Origin: Psococerastis gibbosa
Lineage: Eukaryota; Arthropoda; Insecta; Psocodea; Psocidae
DNA length: 64,000 nt
Assembly: GCA_963971405.1 (NCBI GenBank)
Contig: OZ020491.1
Span: 254,910-318,909 of the forward strand
Reading direction: 5' to 3'
Part shown: piece by piece, positions 10,715-20,951 of the stretch
Position numbering within the stretch: the stretch's first letter is position 1
Layout of the letters: each line of letters starts with the position of its first letter
The notes under the pieces: generated by a model
Database searches by the model: none
What the model saw: the letters and a program-made list of their open reading frames with translations, nothing else
Told to the model about the DNA's origin: nothing
Position numbers and translations under genes: made by a program

Positions 10715-11020
10715 TTTGGGAGATTCATCTACCTATTGAGATGGCGACCAATCTTCGACTTGAGGAAAATTTCTTCACAACTTTTCATTTCTTGACCCCC
10801 TGAGCCTAAAACCACCCTCCGTTCAAAATGTTATATATATATATATGTATATCGATTTTAGGAAACACTCTAACTTCCGTAAATATTATCCGATTTGGAT
10901 GAAACTTGGCAAAAAAATTGATCATACAAATGCCTTGATCGAGTTCGTTAACCGGTTAGATCCGCTATTTAGTTATAAGATGGCGGCCGATTGAAAACTT
11001 ATATAAATTCATATCTCAGT
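10715..11020 (+). repeat. Family B repeat, left part (split by LINE insertion)
   Basis: It runs from GGGAGATTCATCTACC through TGGCGACCAATCTTCG, the TATATATATATGTATATCG microsatellite and GATGGCGGCCGATTG to ATATCTCAGT. It then breaks where a LINE tail is inserted, and resumes at 11754. Confidence 0.55.
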
Positions 11021-11753
11021 TCTTCTAACATACAACGTGAAGATAAATAAATCCAAAACCAAAGTGATGCTAGTAAGCACTGACGAGACAAAGAGCACAA
11101 ACATACAACTGAATGGCACTCCACTCAGCAATATTAAAGCCTTCACATACCTAGGTAGCAAAATTACCTGTGACGGCAGGTCAATCCAAGAGATTGAGTA
11201 TAGATTGCACCAGGCAAGAGTCGCTTTCAATAAAAAGTCGAAAAATTTTCAGTCTAACAATATAAATATCAGACTCAGGACAAGAATGCTTAAGTCTCTT
11301 GTGTAGAGCATTCTACTATACGGATGTGAAACATGGTATTGGTGCATAAGCGAAAAATATGTCAAGAAAATAGAAGCATTCGAAATGTGGTGTTATCGCC
11401 GCATTTTGAGAATACCTTGGCATGACCATGTAACTAATGAGGAAGTCCTAACCCAAATAAATTAAAAAAGGGCCCTTATTGCATCCATATCCACTAGGAG
11501 GGCACGCTGGCTCGGACACCTGCTTCGGCAAGGTAACATATCAGCTGCGTCATTGAGGGGACCATGGAAGTCGTAAATCGACGGGGACGGCCACGAGACG
11601 AATATCTCCAACAAGTTAAACATGATTTGGGGATAACGTCCTATGTGGAGCTGAAGAGGGCATGTCAAATTGTCAAAATCGCGGAGATTGGAGACATCGC
11701 TGCAATATGTTGCTGCCAACCAGCCATCATCCGGCTGTAACTTGAAGAGAGAG
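11021..11753 (+). pseudogene. RTE-like LINE tail inserted in family B
   Basis: The reading frame at 11037-11306 encodes KINKSKTKVM, then AFTYLGSKITCDGRS, then QEIEYRLHQARVAF. After one stop codon it continues with ILLYGCETWYW, IEAFEMWCYRRILRIPW, NEEVL and ARWLGHLLRQG. These are the thumb and C-terminal motifs of RTE-type reverse transcriptases (LYGCE.W and EAFEMW). The copy lacks the endonuclease and the catalytic YxDD box, so it is dead on arrival. ATCTCAGT occurs at 11013-11020 and 11754-11761, a plausible 8-bp target duplication. Its 3' end is a short GA repeat rather than poly(A). Confidence 0.65.
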
Positions 11754-11994
11754 ATCTCAGTCAGAGGAATGAATTAAAATCTGACTGAAAGATCGTATTA
11801 TTATCTCTGATAATGGTAATCTACAATTTTTATGACAAATTAACGATTTCAAGATGACGTCCAGTCAAATTAAAAATAATTTAATAAGTAGAAGTTCATA
11901 GTCGTCATAGTTTGGAACACAAGAGTGTTTTGTGTGTTGATGTTGTGATCGGGAAAATAATGAAGTTTTATTTATTTTCTATTACACATAGCGT
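11754..11994 (+). repeat. Family B repeat, right part
   Basis: After the LINE tail, family B continues with GGAATGAATTAAAATCTGAC, a GATAATGGTAATC block, TTTGGAACACAAGAGTG and GATCGGGAAAATAATGAAG, as in the copy at 7270-7480. About 12 bases expected just after the junction are missing. Confidence 0.5.
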
Positions 11995-12299
11995 CAGGGG
12001 CGTAAAGTTGGGGGGGGGGGGGCACGGTACAACTTGCCCCTTTTGGCTGTCCCCCGCCCAGCTTCGAGCATTGTAAGACGTGGTTCTTACTTCATAGTCC
12101 TCTTTGCAGCAATATGAATATAAGCATTCTTTTTTTTAGCTTTGTAAAATCTACAGCTATACTATACAACTATTAAAAAATACGTAAAACTCTACAATTT
12201 TTCTATTATATTATCAATTTTTTCTTCAATCCTGCCTGATGACGTCATAAGGTCTACTTAGTTTTGCCCCCGCCATCATTCTAAAACTTGACGCCTCTG
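11995..12299. mobile_element. Short DNA element with CAGRGGCGT ends
   Basis: The 305-bp element starts CAGGGGCGTAAAGTT and ends with the inverse of CAGAGGCGTCAAGTT. The flanks CATAGCGT and GGTAGCGT match at 6 of 8 positions. Its ends resemble those of the G-run MITEs, but its interior differs. No coding content is seen. Confidence 0.5.
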
Positions 12300-13185
12300 G
12301 GTAGCGTAGAGGAAAAGCAGGGTCTGCGGAATCTCCCTACACCTGATCGGCCATTTGGGTTTTGAAATGTCGATGCGGCACTAGCGCCAATGGTTCTGCT
12401 AGTGTATTAGATTATGATTACATATTATTATAAAATGATATATATGTCATCAATTATAAGGGAAACAGGAGTAGTTTCTAGCTTGGTATGCAATGCCTCC
12501 GCCAATACACCTCAAATGAAACATGATGCCACATTTCAACATTCAATCCAATCTACAATAGTTTATTATTAGCCTGATTGCTATATGTAGAACAATTTTT
12601 AATAAATAAATAAATGTATATTGTTAAATTATACAATCAAGTACCTAATCGACAAGAAATTATAATGTAAAATCGTCAGAATATCGTCAAAATCAGGTAG
12701 TTTTGGCATTGTGCTAGTAACTGTGTAGAAACTTTCCTTTCTCTTAAAGATGGTCTCCAAGTAATTTGGGGAACAGGGGAAGATATCAGTATTGGTTTTG
12801 TTGAGGCCCCTTAGCCCTCAACAACGTACAATAGGTACAGCGAGAGCGACGCGGAGGTATGCATTCGGGGTGGCCGATTCAAGGTCAGGCGCGCCCCTCG
12901 GGTAACACCCCTCGGCCCTCTAGTTACATGTAATCAAATGTAAAATGTTGTAAAAAATCTAAAAATACGACAAATACGTGGACGTGTTAGTCTTCTCTTT
13001 TGACTTTTGGTCTACGGCCACCCAAGCTTTTTTTCAAGGAGCATTACTGCATTAGTAGCTTTAGCTTATGTTCCCCCTCGGCCCTCGTGTATGGCCCACA
13101 CGTGTGTTTTTTTCACGCGGTACAATGTAGCTTGTTTTCTCTCAATTCCCATTTCCCTCTGCTTGAGCCAGTTCTGAGTTCACAG
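12300..13185. other. Family B end, LINE scrap, otherwise unassigned
   Basis: 12300-12360 is the right end of family B (AGAGGAAAAGCAGGGTCTGC, CTGATCGGCC). At 12716-12790 a piece resembling the LINE tail at 30155-30220 appears (GTGTAGAAA, CTCTTAAAGATGGT). The rest, including the GC-richer 12830-12920, holds nothing I can name. Confidence 0.35.
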
Positions 13186-14042
13186 CAGGGCTGCCACATT
13201 CCGTGGTTTACCTCGGAATTCCGTGGGAAATAATTTTATTCCGAAAAATTTCCGGGGTCAACAATTTTTGAGGTTTTTCTGTGGGATTTTAGGGAAATTT
13301 GTTTTTATTTTATTTTTTAAGATTTTTGTCGAATGACCATTGATTCTCTCGCGGTTTCATAAAATTCGCAAAAATTCAAAAAATATAAACACTATTTCCA
13401 CCCTACACCTCCATATGATTTGCATGCTGAAGCAGGGGACCAATCGAAAGTCCACCATATTTCGGCCTAAAATTTTCGCGCCAAATGAAACTCAACAGTT
13501 ATCTTATGCAGTTATGACAGTTAATTGTCAGCTTTATTTATTACGACTTAGCTGTCGTGTATTTCCCGCCGCTAGCGCACTAAAAATTATTTTAGATTTC
13601 TGCATGTTTTTAAAAAGTTACTAGCTTGAGTAGCTTCAGCTTTGTATAATGAATAAAACTTAGATGAACCTGAAATAAGATGCCGGGAATTTCATATCAG
13701 CCTATAAAAGTGTGAGGGTGAGAAAAAAGTCAAATCAAATGATTAAATCATGGGAGCGTATTGCATTATTTCCATCACAAACCTATTTCAAGAAAGGTTT
13801 GTAAGTTTATACATACATGCATTGGCGTAAATAGGGGGGTCCTGGGGGGGGGGGGGGGGAGGCTAAGCCCGCAGGCCCCCCCCCCAGGATTTCTGGTGAC
13901 AAAGACGTTATGGAGGCGAAAGGCATAGTATCCACAATAACGAAAGGGAAATAATTCTTGATACTGGTATGCTTATTTTACATGAAAGACATCATGAAAA
14001 AATCAACACATTGACTTATTTTCACAAAAATATATTACTCAA

Positions 14043-14455
14043 AATGCTTAAGATCCCAATAGGCCTATTTCAGACCTATTTTTTCAAGCTTTTTCTTCGG
14101 GGTAGACCCCCGGGCCCCCTCAGTGGTAGGTTTATTTGTCGGTACAATCTCAACTGTACTGCTTGCAAAATTCGTAAAACCTCACTAATTTGGACCTATA
14201 TACATCAATTTTCCTTCTCCGGGGGAAACCCCCGGCCCCCCATTCTCCAGGGTTTAATATGCGTAAAACCTCACTAATTTGGGCCTATTTATCAATTTTT
14301 TTCTACGGGGGAGACCCCCGGGCCCACCTATCACCAGGGTATAAAATGCGAAAAACCTCATTAATTTGGGCCCATTTATCATTGTTTTTCTGCAGGGGAG
14401 ACTGTGCCCCCTTCTCCAGGGGATAAAATGTGTAAAACCTCACTAATTCAGGTTT
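14043..14455 (+). repeat. Minisatellite, about 88-bp period
   Basis: Four full units and a partial one begin near 14043, 14168, 14258, 14345 and 14428; the last four are spaced 83-90 bp. Each has CGTAAAACCTCACTAATTTG, then a TTTATCAATTTTT tract, then GGGGGAGACCCCCGGGCCC and CCAGGG. Related but more diverged units occur at 23780-24230 and around 34690-34780. Confidence 0.65.
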
Positions 14456-14941
14456 ACCATAACATTAATGGCTTGGATTCACGGAGAACAGCTTAGATCT
14501 GATAATGACAACCCAATCAACCTAGCCCCCCCCCCCTCCAGTCTCCAGAAGGTTACGCAGCCCCCTATAATGCTTTTCACAGCACTCCAAGTATTTTTAA
14601 TTGTCAACTGCCAATTTTGAATTTGCCACAATTAAAGGTACCTACTTATGGTATACGTGGGTGTAGCTTAGGAGCCACAGAATACTATAATATATATGTT
14701 AATATGTTAATATATGTTAGGAGCCTTAGACTATACTGCTCTAGCTTCTGAAAATTAGCAAGATTAAAAGATGAAAACTGGTGAAGTAGGCATGGTGACG
14801 TACAGCAGTCGATACTCTCAAAAATAATAAAAATCCGCCTATGCTTAGCATACTACATGAAAACAAGCTTTATATCCAGTTTAATTTGTAACATCCTTGG
14901 TGTTCAAAAATGAAAAAAATCATATGTAAGGCGCCTATTCG

Positions 14942-15056
14942 ATCAACGTCAATAGTGATAGTAAATGTGGTATTGACGTGGTAGCAGACATTAAGACAGT
15001 CTAAAAATGTCTGCTACCACGTCAATACTACATTTACTATCACTATTGACGTTGAT
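14942..15056. mobile_element. Near-perfect hairpin, 51-bp arms
   Basis: Arms at 14942-14992 and 15006-15056 pair almost without mismatch around a 13-base loop. They read ATCAACGTCAATAGTGATAG... outward to GTAGCAGACATT and its complement. Such length and purity mark a recent foldback MITE or a source of a hairpin RNA. No coding content. Confidence 0.65.
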
Positions 15057-15164
15057 GGAATATCCATCTAAAGGGGACCAACATTTAAAAAAAAATTCCG
15101 GGGTATTCTGAGGAACTATTTAACAATTTCCGAGGAATACGGCAGGAGTCATTTGGCAGCCCTG

Positions 15165-15435
15165 GTTCACAGTTGACAGTTGAGTCCGGCTCTCCGCTCT
15201 AGTCAATAGTCATAGTGTAACTTGTAAGTGTAGTCAGTGACTAGTCAGTACTCAGTAGTGTCTGCCTGGCCGTCTGGGCGTCAGCTGTGTGAGCTGTGTG
15301 AACTGGGAATCGGGCCGGCCCCCGAGGCCCGAGGCCCCGAACGGCCGAACCCGGCAGTCAGCACTCGGCACCCGCAGTATCACCTAAATACTGCACCTAA
15401 TTGCTGAATAGTGAACAACAAATCTTCCCACTGGC
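15165..15435. promoter_or_regulatory. GC-rich, CpG-rich promoter-like stretch
   Basis: The interval 15275-15385 is far richer in G, C and CpG than the surrounding DNA (for example GGGCCGGCCCCCGAGG), and just before it lie many AGTCAGT/TCAGT-like motifs that resemble the arthropod initiator. The hAT element at 13186-15164 was inserted directly upstream. This would fit a promoter or 5' UTR of a plus-strand gene, but there is no open frame and no direct proof. Confidence 0.25.
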
Positions 15436-15439
15436 CACT

Positions 15440-15930
15440 GCTCTCCTACTACGTTCATGGAGATAAGCACATTTCTCGCCGCTCTTCTTCATTCGGGAGT
15501 TCTGAGGTAGGCAAATCCATGTAATACTAATACAGATCCAGATTCCAATTTCCAGTGTCCAGTCGCTCACACTTGGCTATGCGTGGTGCTCGCCTTACCA
15601 GGTCTCCCCTTTGCGGCTTTGCGTCCTGTTGTAGGTGTGGGTGTCCCCACTTTGCTTAAATTTCCCCTCACCTCATGCCATAAGATATGTAAAATGTATC
15701 GATATAATTATGTAGAGCCTTATTATGAAGTGAGAGCGACTCGTAGCCTTTTGGAGCCTGAGTACAGCGTCCACGTTTTCTTCCTCTCACCAATGTGTCG
15801 TAATTTATATGGCTCATTACAAGTGATTGGTAAATCTTGAGAGTAACCTCTGGAGGACACACAGAGCTATGCAATATGCATACAAATATAACAATATAAT
15901 GAAAATATACAAAATGTATTTGAGGCAATA
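15440..15930 (-). pseudogene. Jockey/CR1-type LINE ORF2 tail
   Basis: The minus strand encodes KIYQSLVMSHINYDTLVRG, a match to the IY.SL..SHINYG..VWG motif of the reverse transcriptase thumb, then CTQAPK and, in other frames, KQSGDTHTYN. The same order is seen in the related copy at 30102-30750. The endonuclease and catalytic core are missing. It is a 5'-truncated, mutated copy. Confidence 0.55.
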
Positions 15931-16039
15931 TGAAATTTTATATTGTATGTTGTAGTGTAATGTTTAATGAATACAAAAACAAAGAAACCAGACGATTTAT
16001 TCGAGGGTTTAACATTGCCAGGGGCGTCCGAAATGTTGT

Positions 16040-16200
16040 TTAAAAAAATCCCTTCCGGCTCTGGCCAATCAGGAGTAGGGAGATTCCGCAGACCCTGCTT
16101 TTCCTCTACGCTACAAGCACGTAGCCAGGATTTTATTTCGGGGGGGGGGGGGGGGATCGAATACCTTAAATAAATCGGTGGGTCTGCCCCCCCCGGAAAA
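16040..16200 (-). repeat. Family B tail with G-run MITE fragment
   Basis: The stretch has CTTCCGGCTCTGGCC, GGAGTAGGGAGATTCCGC and GCTTTTCCTCTACGCTA, followed at 16114 by CAAGCACGTAGCCAGG and a 17-G run. It repeats the junction found at 2329 and 7765. Confidence 0.5.
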
Positions 16201-16295
16201 TTTTAAGAATTTACATGCAAAAACAGTTTTAGTGTTTTTAGAGGGAGAAAAAAAAATTCCGGGTGAAACATCAAACTGAGAAATGCAACGATAAT

Positions 16296-17439
16296 GAACC
16301 GGTCCGAGTTTACTCGAACATGCTTTCCAATTTATCAATTTATTATTAATTTAATTAATTAATTAATTTATCAAATTAGTAATTTCGTGGTAAATAATTT
16401 TCCTATGGCTAAATTTTCGATATCTGGGGGGGGGGGGGTGGTGGTTGTCTACCTGACGTCACTGGAGGTGAGGTAAATTCTAGATAGGTCAGACCAACAC
16501 ATTACCACACAGTAATTATGGCAAGGCACGCAATGCATTTGACCGTGAATTTAAAGAAAAAAATTTTTTTCACCAAAACCAAAAAGTTTTTGGCGAAAGC
16601 AACCTGTCCGGTTTCGTTACTCAATTTAACACCTAAAACATGACTGAAGGTAGAAATCAGCGATCCAAAGGTTTAGCAGATAAATTATTTTTTAGCAATT
16701 AGGGCTCTATATTAGACAGGTATTGTCATCCGCCATTTTTTATCCATTATAACTCTGGTGTATAAGCCAAGCATTGGGCGTTTACCTATTTATTATTAGA
16801 AATTTATCGTTGTTTCTTTATTTTTTATATAAAAAAACGTTCTACCAATTAGGGAAGTGTTTCATAAAAAAATACTAAACTTGTTTTCGTTTTTTTCAAT
16901 CTTTTACTTTTCTTAATAATAATTACAATACTTAGCATATAGGAAATATGGGATAAAAAATGGCGGATGACAATACCCGGGTATATAGTGCCTTATTAGT
17001 AATTTTTCATGAAAATCGAGGTATTTTTATTTTTTTACCCCAAGAAGCTAACTATCAAGGGGCAAGCGATCCCCCGCATTTTGTCAACATTAATAACGAC
17101 TACAGTATATATATATGTGAATTGTGAATTTAAAAGAAATCGTTGGAGCCGTTTTTGAGAAATAATTTTTTTTAGACGTTTTTTATGAGTTTCTTGAGAA
17201 TAAACCCCCCCCCCCCCCAATTGAGTTAGCCCAAAATAAAAATAAATGGTCCCGAGGTATGATTTTTGTGAACCTACATGCCGAATTTCATCAAAAGCGA
17301 ATGAGTAGTTTGCCCGGAAATCGACGAACAGACAGAGCGACAGACAGACATTTCGTAAAAATCACTTTTGGGTTCCTGGGACCTCAAAACGTGTAAATCC
17401 GTTGAAATCTCAGAATCGAAAATTTCGACCATCACAAAG
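16296..17439 (-). mobile_element. Helitron-like (HINE/DINE-1-type) element, copy 3
   Basis: A reverse-oriented copy starts GAACCGGTCCGAG. It contains the displaced repeat, a G run at about 16425, the AACACCTAAAACATG block, the GACAGACAGACA tract near 17338 and the CACAAAG block, where it is cut off before the 5' hairpin. It is longer than the others because a 291-bp MITE (16702-16992) and an ATTA-rich expansion (16335-16375) are inside it. Confidence 0.6.
16702..16992. mobile_element. Harbinger-like MITE nested in the Helitron-like copy
   Basis: Inverted ends of about 45 bp share GGTATTGTCATCCGCC and ATTTTTTATCC, with outer bases GGGCTCTATATT and GGCACTATATAC. TTA flanks both sides (16699-16701, 16993-16995), and the host element reads across when the insert is removed. 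A 3-bp TTA duplication and G-rich tips fit PIF/Harbinger. No coding content. Confidence 0.6.
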
Positions 17440-19811
17440 GTCCAGTATAGTAGATTTAATCATATTAACATGTGCAAGTTGCATGTTACATCCAATCCTC
17501 CTCATCATCTTCTTGTGAGGAATCCGCCGTATTTATAGATGTGTGCCTTTTTTGGGTTACCATTACCGTATCCATTGACTGTTTGTTGAAGTATCCCTAA
17601 CAACTGCCCCGAAGTTAACACTTTAAATATATCTGTTAGGATTATGGTTATTGCTATTTCTATGTTTTCTACAAATCCGACCTTAGAAGGCACTTTCACC
17701 ACTCAAAATCAAAGGATTATTCTTTTTTCACTTCACTAGCACCGGGATGCAATATTATCATATAGGTACTCTAGAAGCAGGCATATTTGTCAATTCATTT
17801 TGATGTGCGCTCCGTTAGTTTCTTCTTATCAATCCCTATTGTTTCAACGAAAAACAAAATGAGTTCGGCAGGAATATCGAAAAATAGGGACAAAACAAGT
17901 GTAAGTTAGCCTATGCACTCGCAAATATTTTTATAGAAATGCTGCGCATAATCATAGTGATCGTGTCCCTAATCAGGGGGATGTCACTCCATGTTAAAAA
18001 CTTGATTTATCCAATACGGCCAACCTCAGTTCCGCTACCAGAAACGAGAGGCGCTGTCTGTTTCCCGCCAGTATTCAAATTATCCTACTTTTCTTAAATA
18101 AATTTTTAAGTGAAAATATTTCCAAATATTAGCTAATTTAAATGCAACCTCACTGAAATTCAGCTCTACCATCACGTCCTTAACTTATAATTGCAGCAGT
18201 GATATTCCATATTGAACTTGACAATGCAAAAATTTATCTTTTCATACACTTATGCATGTTAAGTCTAACACTAGTGAATAAAATCTATGTAAAGTAATTT
18301 GGTAGACCACGAAAATATTCTATAGGACGTTTTGATGCTTTGATTTTTCCTCTTCTTATCCCCAAAGGGGGAAGGTATTCCGGCATTGGCGCTTCTACAG
18401 CCATCTAAATGACGGTGCGTGAATGTGAGTTGGTCCACACCAGTCTGGATGTTTCATGTTTCTCGGCTCTTGGCAGCGTCATCTCCGCTTCTCCTATTTC
18501 CTGGTACCACAATCTCATCCTTTTCCAGGGGGTGAGTCTCACCTCACCATTGAACATGCCGATTCCATAACAGGCGCTTTCCCCCTAGCTTGTTATTTCG
18601 GCGGTTTTCAACCCAGCTTTGAACTGGTGGCTCCTTTGCCTGTCTGCCAGGGTTTCTTCAGCTGCTGAGCGTAGCAACCTCACCTCCGCCGTATCAGGTA
18701 GTAGCCTACCACGTCCATATATCAAGCAGGGCCTAAGCACTTGCTAATAATTATTTCTAGTCATTTAACTTTTTCAGCATATCTTTCTGTCTACTAATAG
18801 CCCTATTCTTCCCATTTCTCAGAATTCGGCATACGCCTTCTCTTTCCATCATTGATGGAGAAGCCTTAAATTATATACCGACAGTAAGTTAGGGCCTAGG
18901 TTACATCAGGTTACAACAGTGCCTACTTGCTACCTGCTTGGTTATTGCAACAAATACAAAGCAAAATAATTAATGAAATCAATATTCAATTGGCCATGCA
19001 GCGAATTAGTCGAATAATGGCCGAAATCGAATGGCATGGCGATTGTTTATTTATGTACATTTCGGTCATGCGCATCCGTCAAATAACAAGTCAGTAAGCC
19101 ACTTTTAAAATTAATATATTTTTATATAATCAAAAAATGCAGTTTATATTCGAAAATAATTAGAAAACTTTTTTGAGAATTAATTTGACGTTTTTGTTCT
19201 TAATATTATCAATAAAATTAACATAAATGTCTAACGTAGTGTCACTAGTTCCGCTACCAGAAACGAGACTGCGCTCTTTTGAAAAAATTAAAGCGGGCCA
19301 TGTCAGTAGCCCTTCTATCCTATCCTTATTCTGTGTCCCTAATGCCGAGGCTGTCCTGATACACAAACAGTATCAGCCACTGAGTACGTCAGACCGATTG
19401 AATGAGCTCCTAGAACTATGGCCAATTATTGGTGTTAGTCGCGGACACACATTGTATACTAAAGCTAAAATGAACAAATCAATTACTTTGTGACACCCTG
19501 CGATCGAGTTTCCGACATATCGTAACTGCGTTGATGCCCTTTTTACATCTATTATAGAATACAAATGCTTTGCAGTTTTGTATACAACATTCGAACAAAA
19601 CAGTCCTAAGTATTTTCATTATATCTGTATAGGGGAAATGCATTGGGAGCAAGGCATAACAAAATGGTGCAATCGAAATTATTAGTGTCGCACAGTACCA
19701 AAACATTCCAAATCCATACTTTTCTCAGTTTGCGTGGACTATAATTTGCTACGCTTTACACAGACCACCAATGAAGTGTCTTCCCAAAATATTTTGTATG
19801 TACCGACGGGA
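17440..19811. other. No confirmed gene; weak exon candidate
   Basis: Most of this is unassigned AT-rich DNA. At 17861-17903 an ATG opens a short frame (MSSAGISKNRDKTS) that ends in AGT|GTAAGT, a good donor, which could be a first coding exon on the plus strand. The motif AGTTCCGCTACCAGAAACGAGA occurs twice (near 18011 and 19249), showing a small shared repeat. A 65-codon minus-strand frame at 17505-17702 and an 88-codon plus-strand frame at 19227-19493 have no recognisable domain. Confidence 0.25.
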
Positions 19812-20270
19812 GACAGTTTTCTAATCCAGATGATTTTGCTCTGTGGGGACAACGCGAGGGTATGAAACAAAGCCCCCTTTAAAAGCGTATAAAATGTGAC
19901 TAAAGTCCCTGTCACCTTTTGGTGCATTATAACAAAGGAAAGGTTTTTCTGGTTATTCCTGGTACTTCTTGTAGGGCCATTTGTAACTGCCAAATCTCAT
20001 GGCGATTTTGGGACCAGTGGAGTGAATGGACAGTCGACAGTATGGCCAGACAGTTTTCTAATCCAGATGATTTTGCTCTGTACGGACAACGCGAGGTTAT
20101 GAAACAAAGCCCCCTTAAAAGCGTATAAAATGAGACTAAAGTCCCTGTCACCTTTTGGTGCATTATAACAAAGAAAAGGTTTTTCTGGTAATTCCTGGTA
20201 CCTCTTGTGAGGGCCATTTGTAACTGCCAAATCTCATGGCGAATTTGGGACCATTGGAGTGAATGGACAC
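19812..20270 (+). repeat. Tandem duplication, 237-bp unit
   Basis: GACAGTTTTCTAATCCAGAT begins at 19812 and again at 20049, and the sequence that follows (ATTTTGCTCTG, GCCCCCTT, CCTTTTGGTGCATTATAAC, CCATTTGTAACTGCC) is repeated with few changes. The open frames on both strands are by-products of the duplication. The function is unknown. Confidence 0.65.
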
Positions 20271-20814
20271 TGGCCGGCCCAAATATTAAATTATGTTAAG
20301 CTTAGCATTAGGATAATTATTCTGGTATTGATTGTCATTAAGGTAAGGTGTAGTGACCACTGACCACTGACTAGTCAGTAGTCTGTAGTTTCTTGAATCT
20401 TAAATATATCACATCACTTCTTCTTGAAACCTACAACTTACAAGTGTGTAGTCGTTTCCACAACCTACAGTACCACTGCATTATGCATTATAAATTGATT
20501 CCGGGCAGCGCGAACAAGTCCTGAGAATCCTGGTCTTCAACACTGCACTATAACGGTATGCTATACTATAAGCATCTATAAGATATAGATTGAACATTTA
20601 AGTAGGACTCCAAGTTTGGCGAATCCTCAGCAACCTTTTGATAACGCTGTATGCAAGGAGTGGTGAGTGATTGAGTTTGGTCTGTGATCAGTGGCTAATA
20701 AATAGCTGACAGTTGATGCCGTTAGACTCATTAGCCGATTTGCCCCCACCGTCTCATGCGTTGTATTGACAACCCGTTTATATTCTATTACATGTATTAT
20801 TTCTGTTATTTCAG

Positions 20815-20932
20815 GGTGCGCCTTGTCTATCCTGAGACCTGAACCTGCCATCATCCGCTTGTTGGTGAGACTTGGATCGCTTTCTCGCCCCTCCGCACAG
20901 CTCATCACGTGACTCAACGATATCCACTGAAG
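20815..20932 (+). other. Candidate spliced exon (probably untranslated)
   Basis: The 118-base stretch is preceded by a pyrimidine-rich TATTTCTGTTATTTCAG and followed by CTGAAG|GTAAGT, both strong splice signals on the plus strand. It is richer in GC than its flanks. All three frames contain a stop; the longest (starting TGC GCC TTG) runs about 32 codons before a TGA. A 5' UTR exon or lncRNA exon is therefore more likely than coding sequence. A Helitron-like copy begins 20 bases past the donor, inside the presumed intron. Confidence 0.4.
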
Positions 20933-20951
20933 GTAAGTCACCAATTAGTTG

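Larger units (their letters stand above)
13186..15164. mobile_element. Non-autonomous hAT element with perfect target duplication
   Basis: The 1,979-bp element begins CAGGGCTGCCACATTCCG and ends with the inverse of CAGGGCTGCCAAATGACTCC. GTTCACAG lies immediately outside both ends (13178-13185 and 15165-15172), an exact 8-bp target duplication. Subterminal regions repeat TTCCG and CGGAA motifs on both sides. I see no hAT transposase frame inside; instead the interior carries a CATTGGCGTAAATAGG/G-run segment (from about 13820), an 88-bp minisatellite and a perfect hairpin at 14942-15056. The non-autonomous reading follows from that absence. Confidence 0.75.

Noticed and set aside
14190-14426. 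Frame with repeated RKTSLIWA-type peptides
   Set aside because: The repeats are the translation of an 88-bp minisatellite; the period is not a multiple of three, so the frame is chance.
19739-20230. Overlapping frames of 60-96 codons on both strands
   Set aside because: They arise from the 237-bp tandem duplication (79 codons long, so frames repeat); no motif supports coding.
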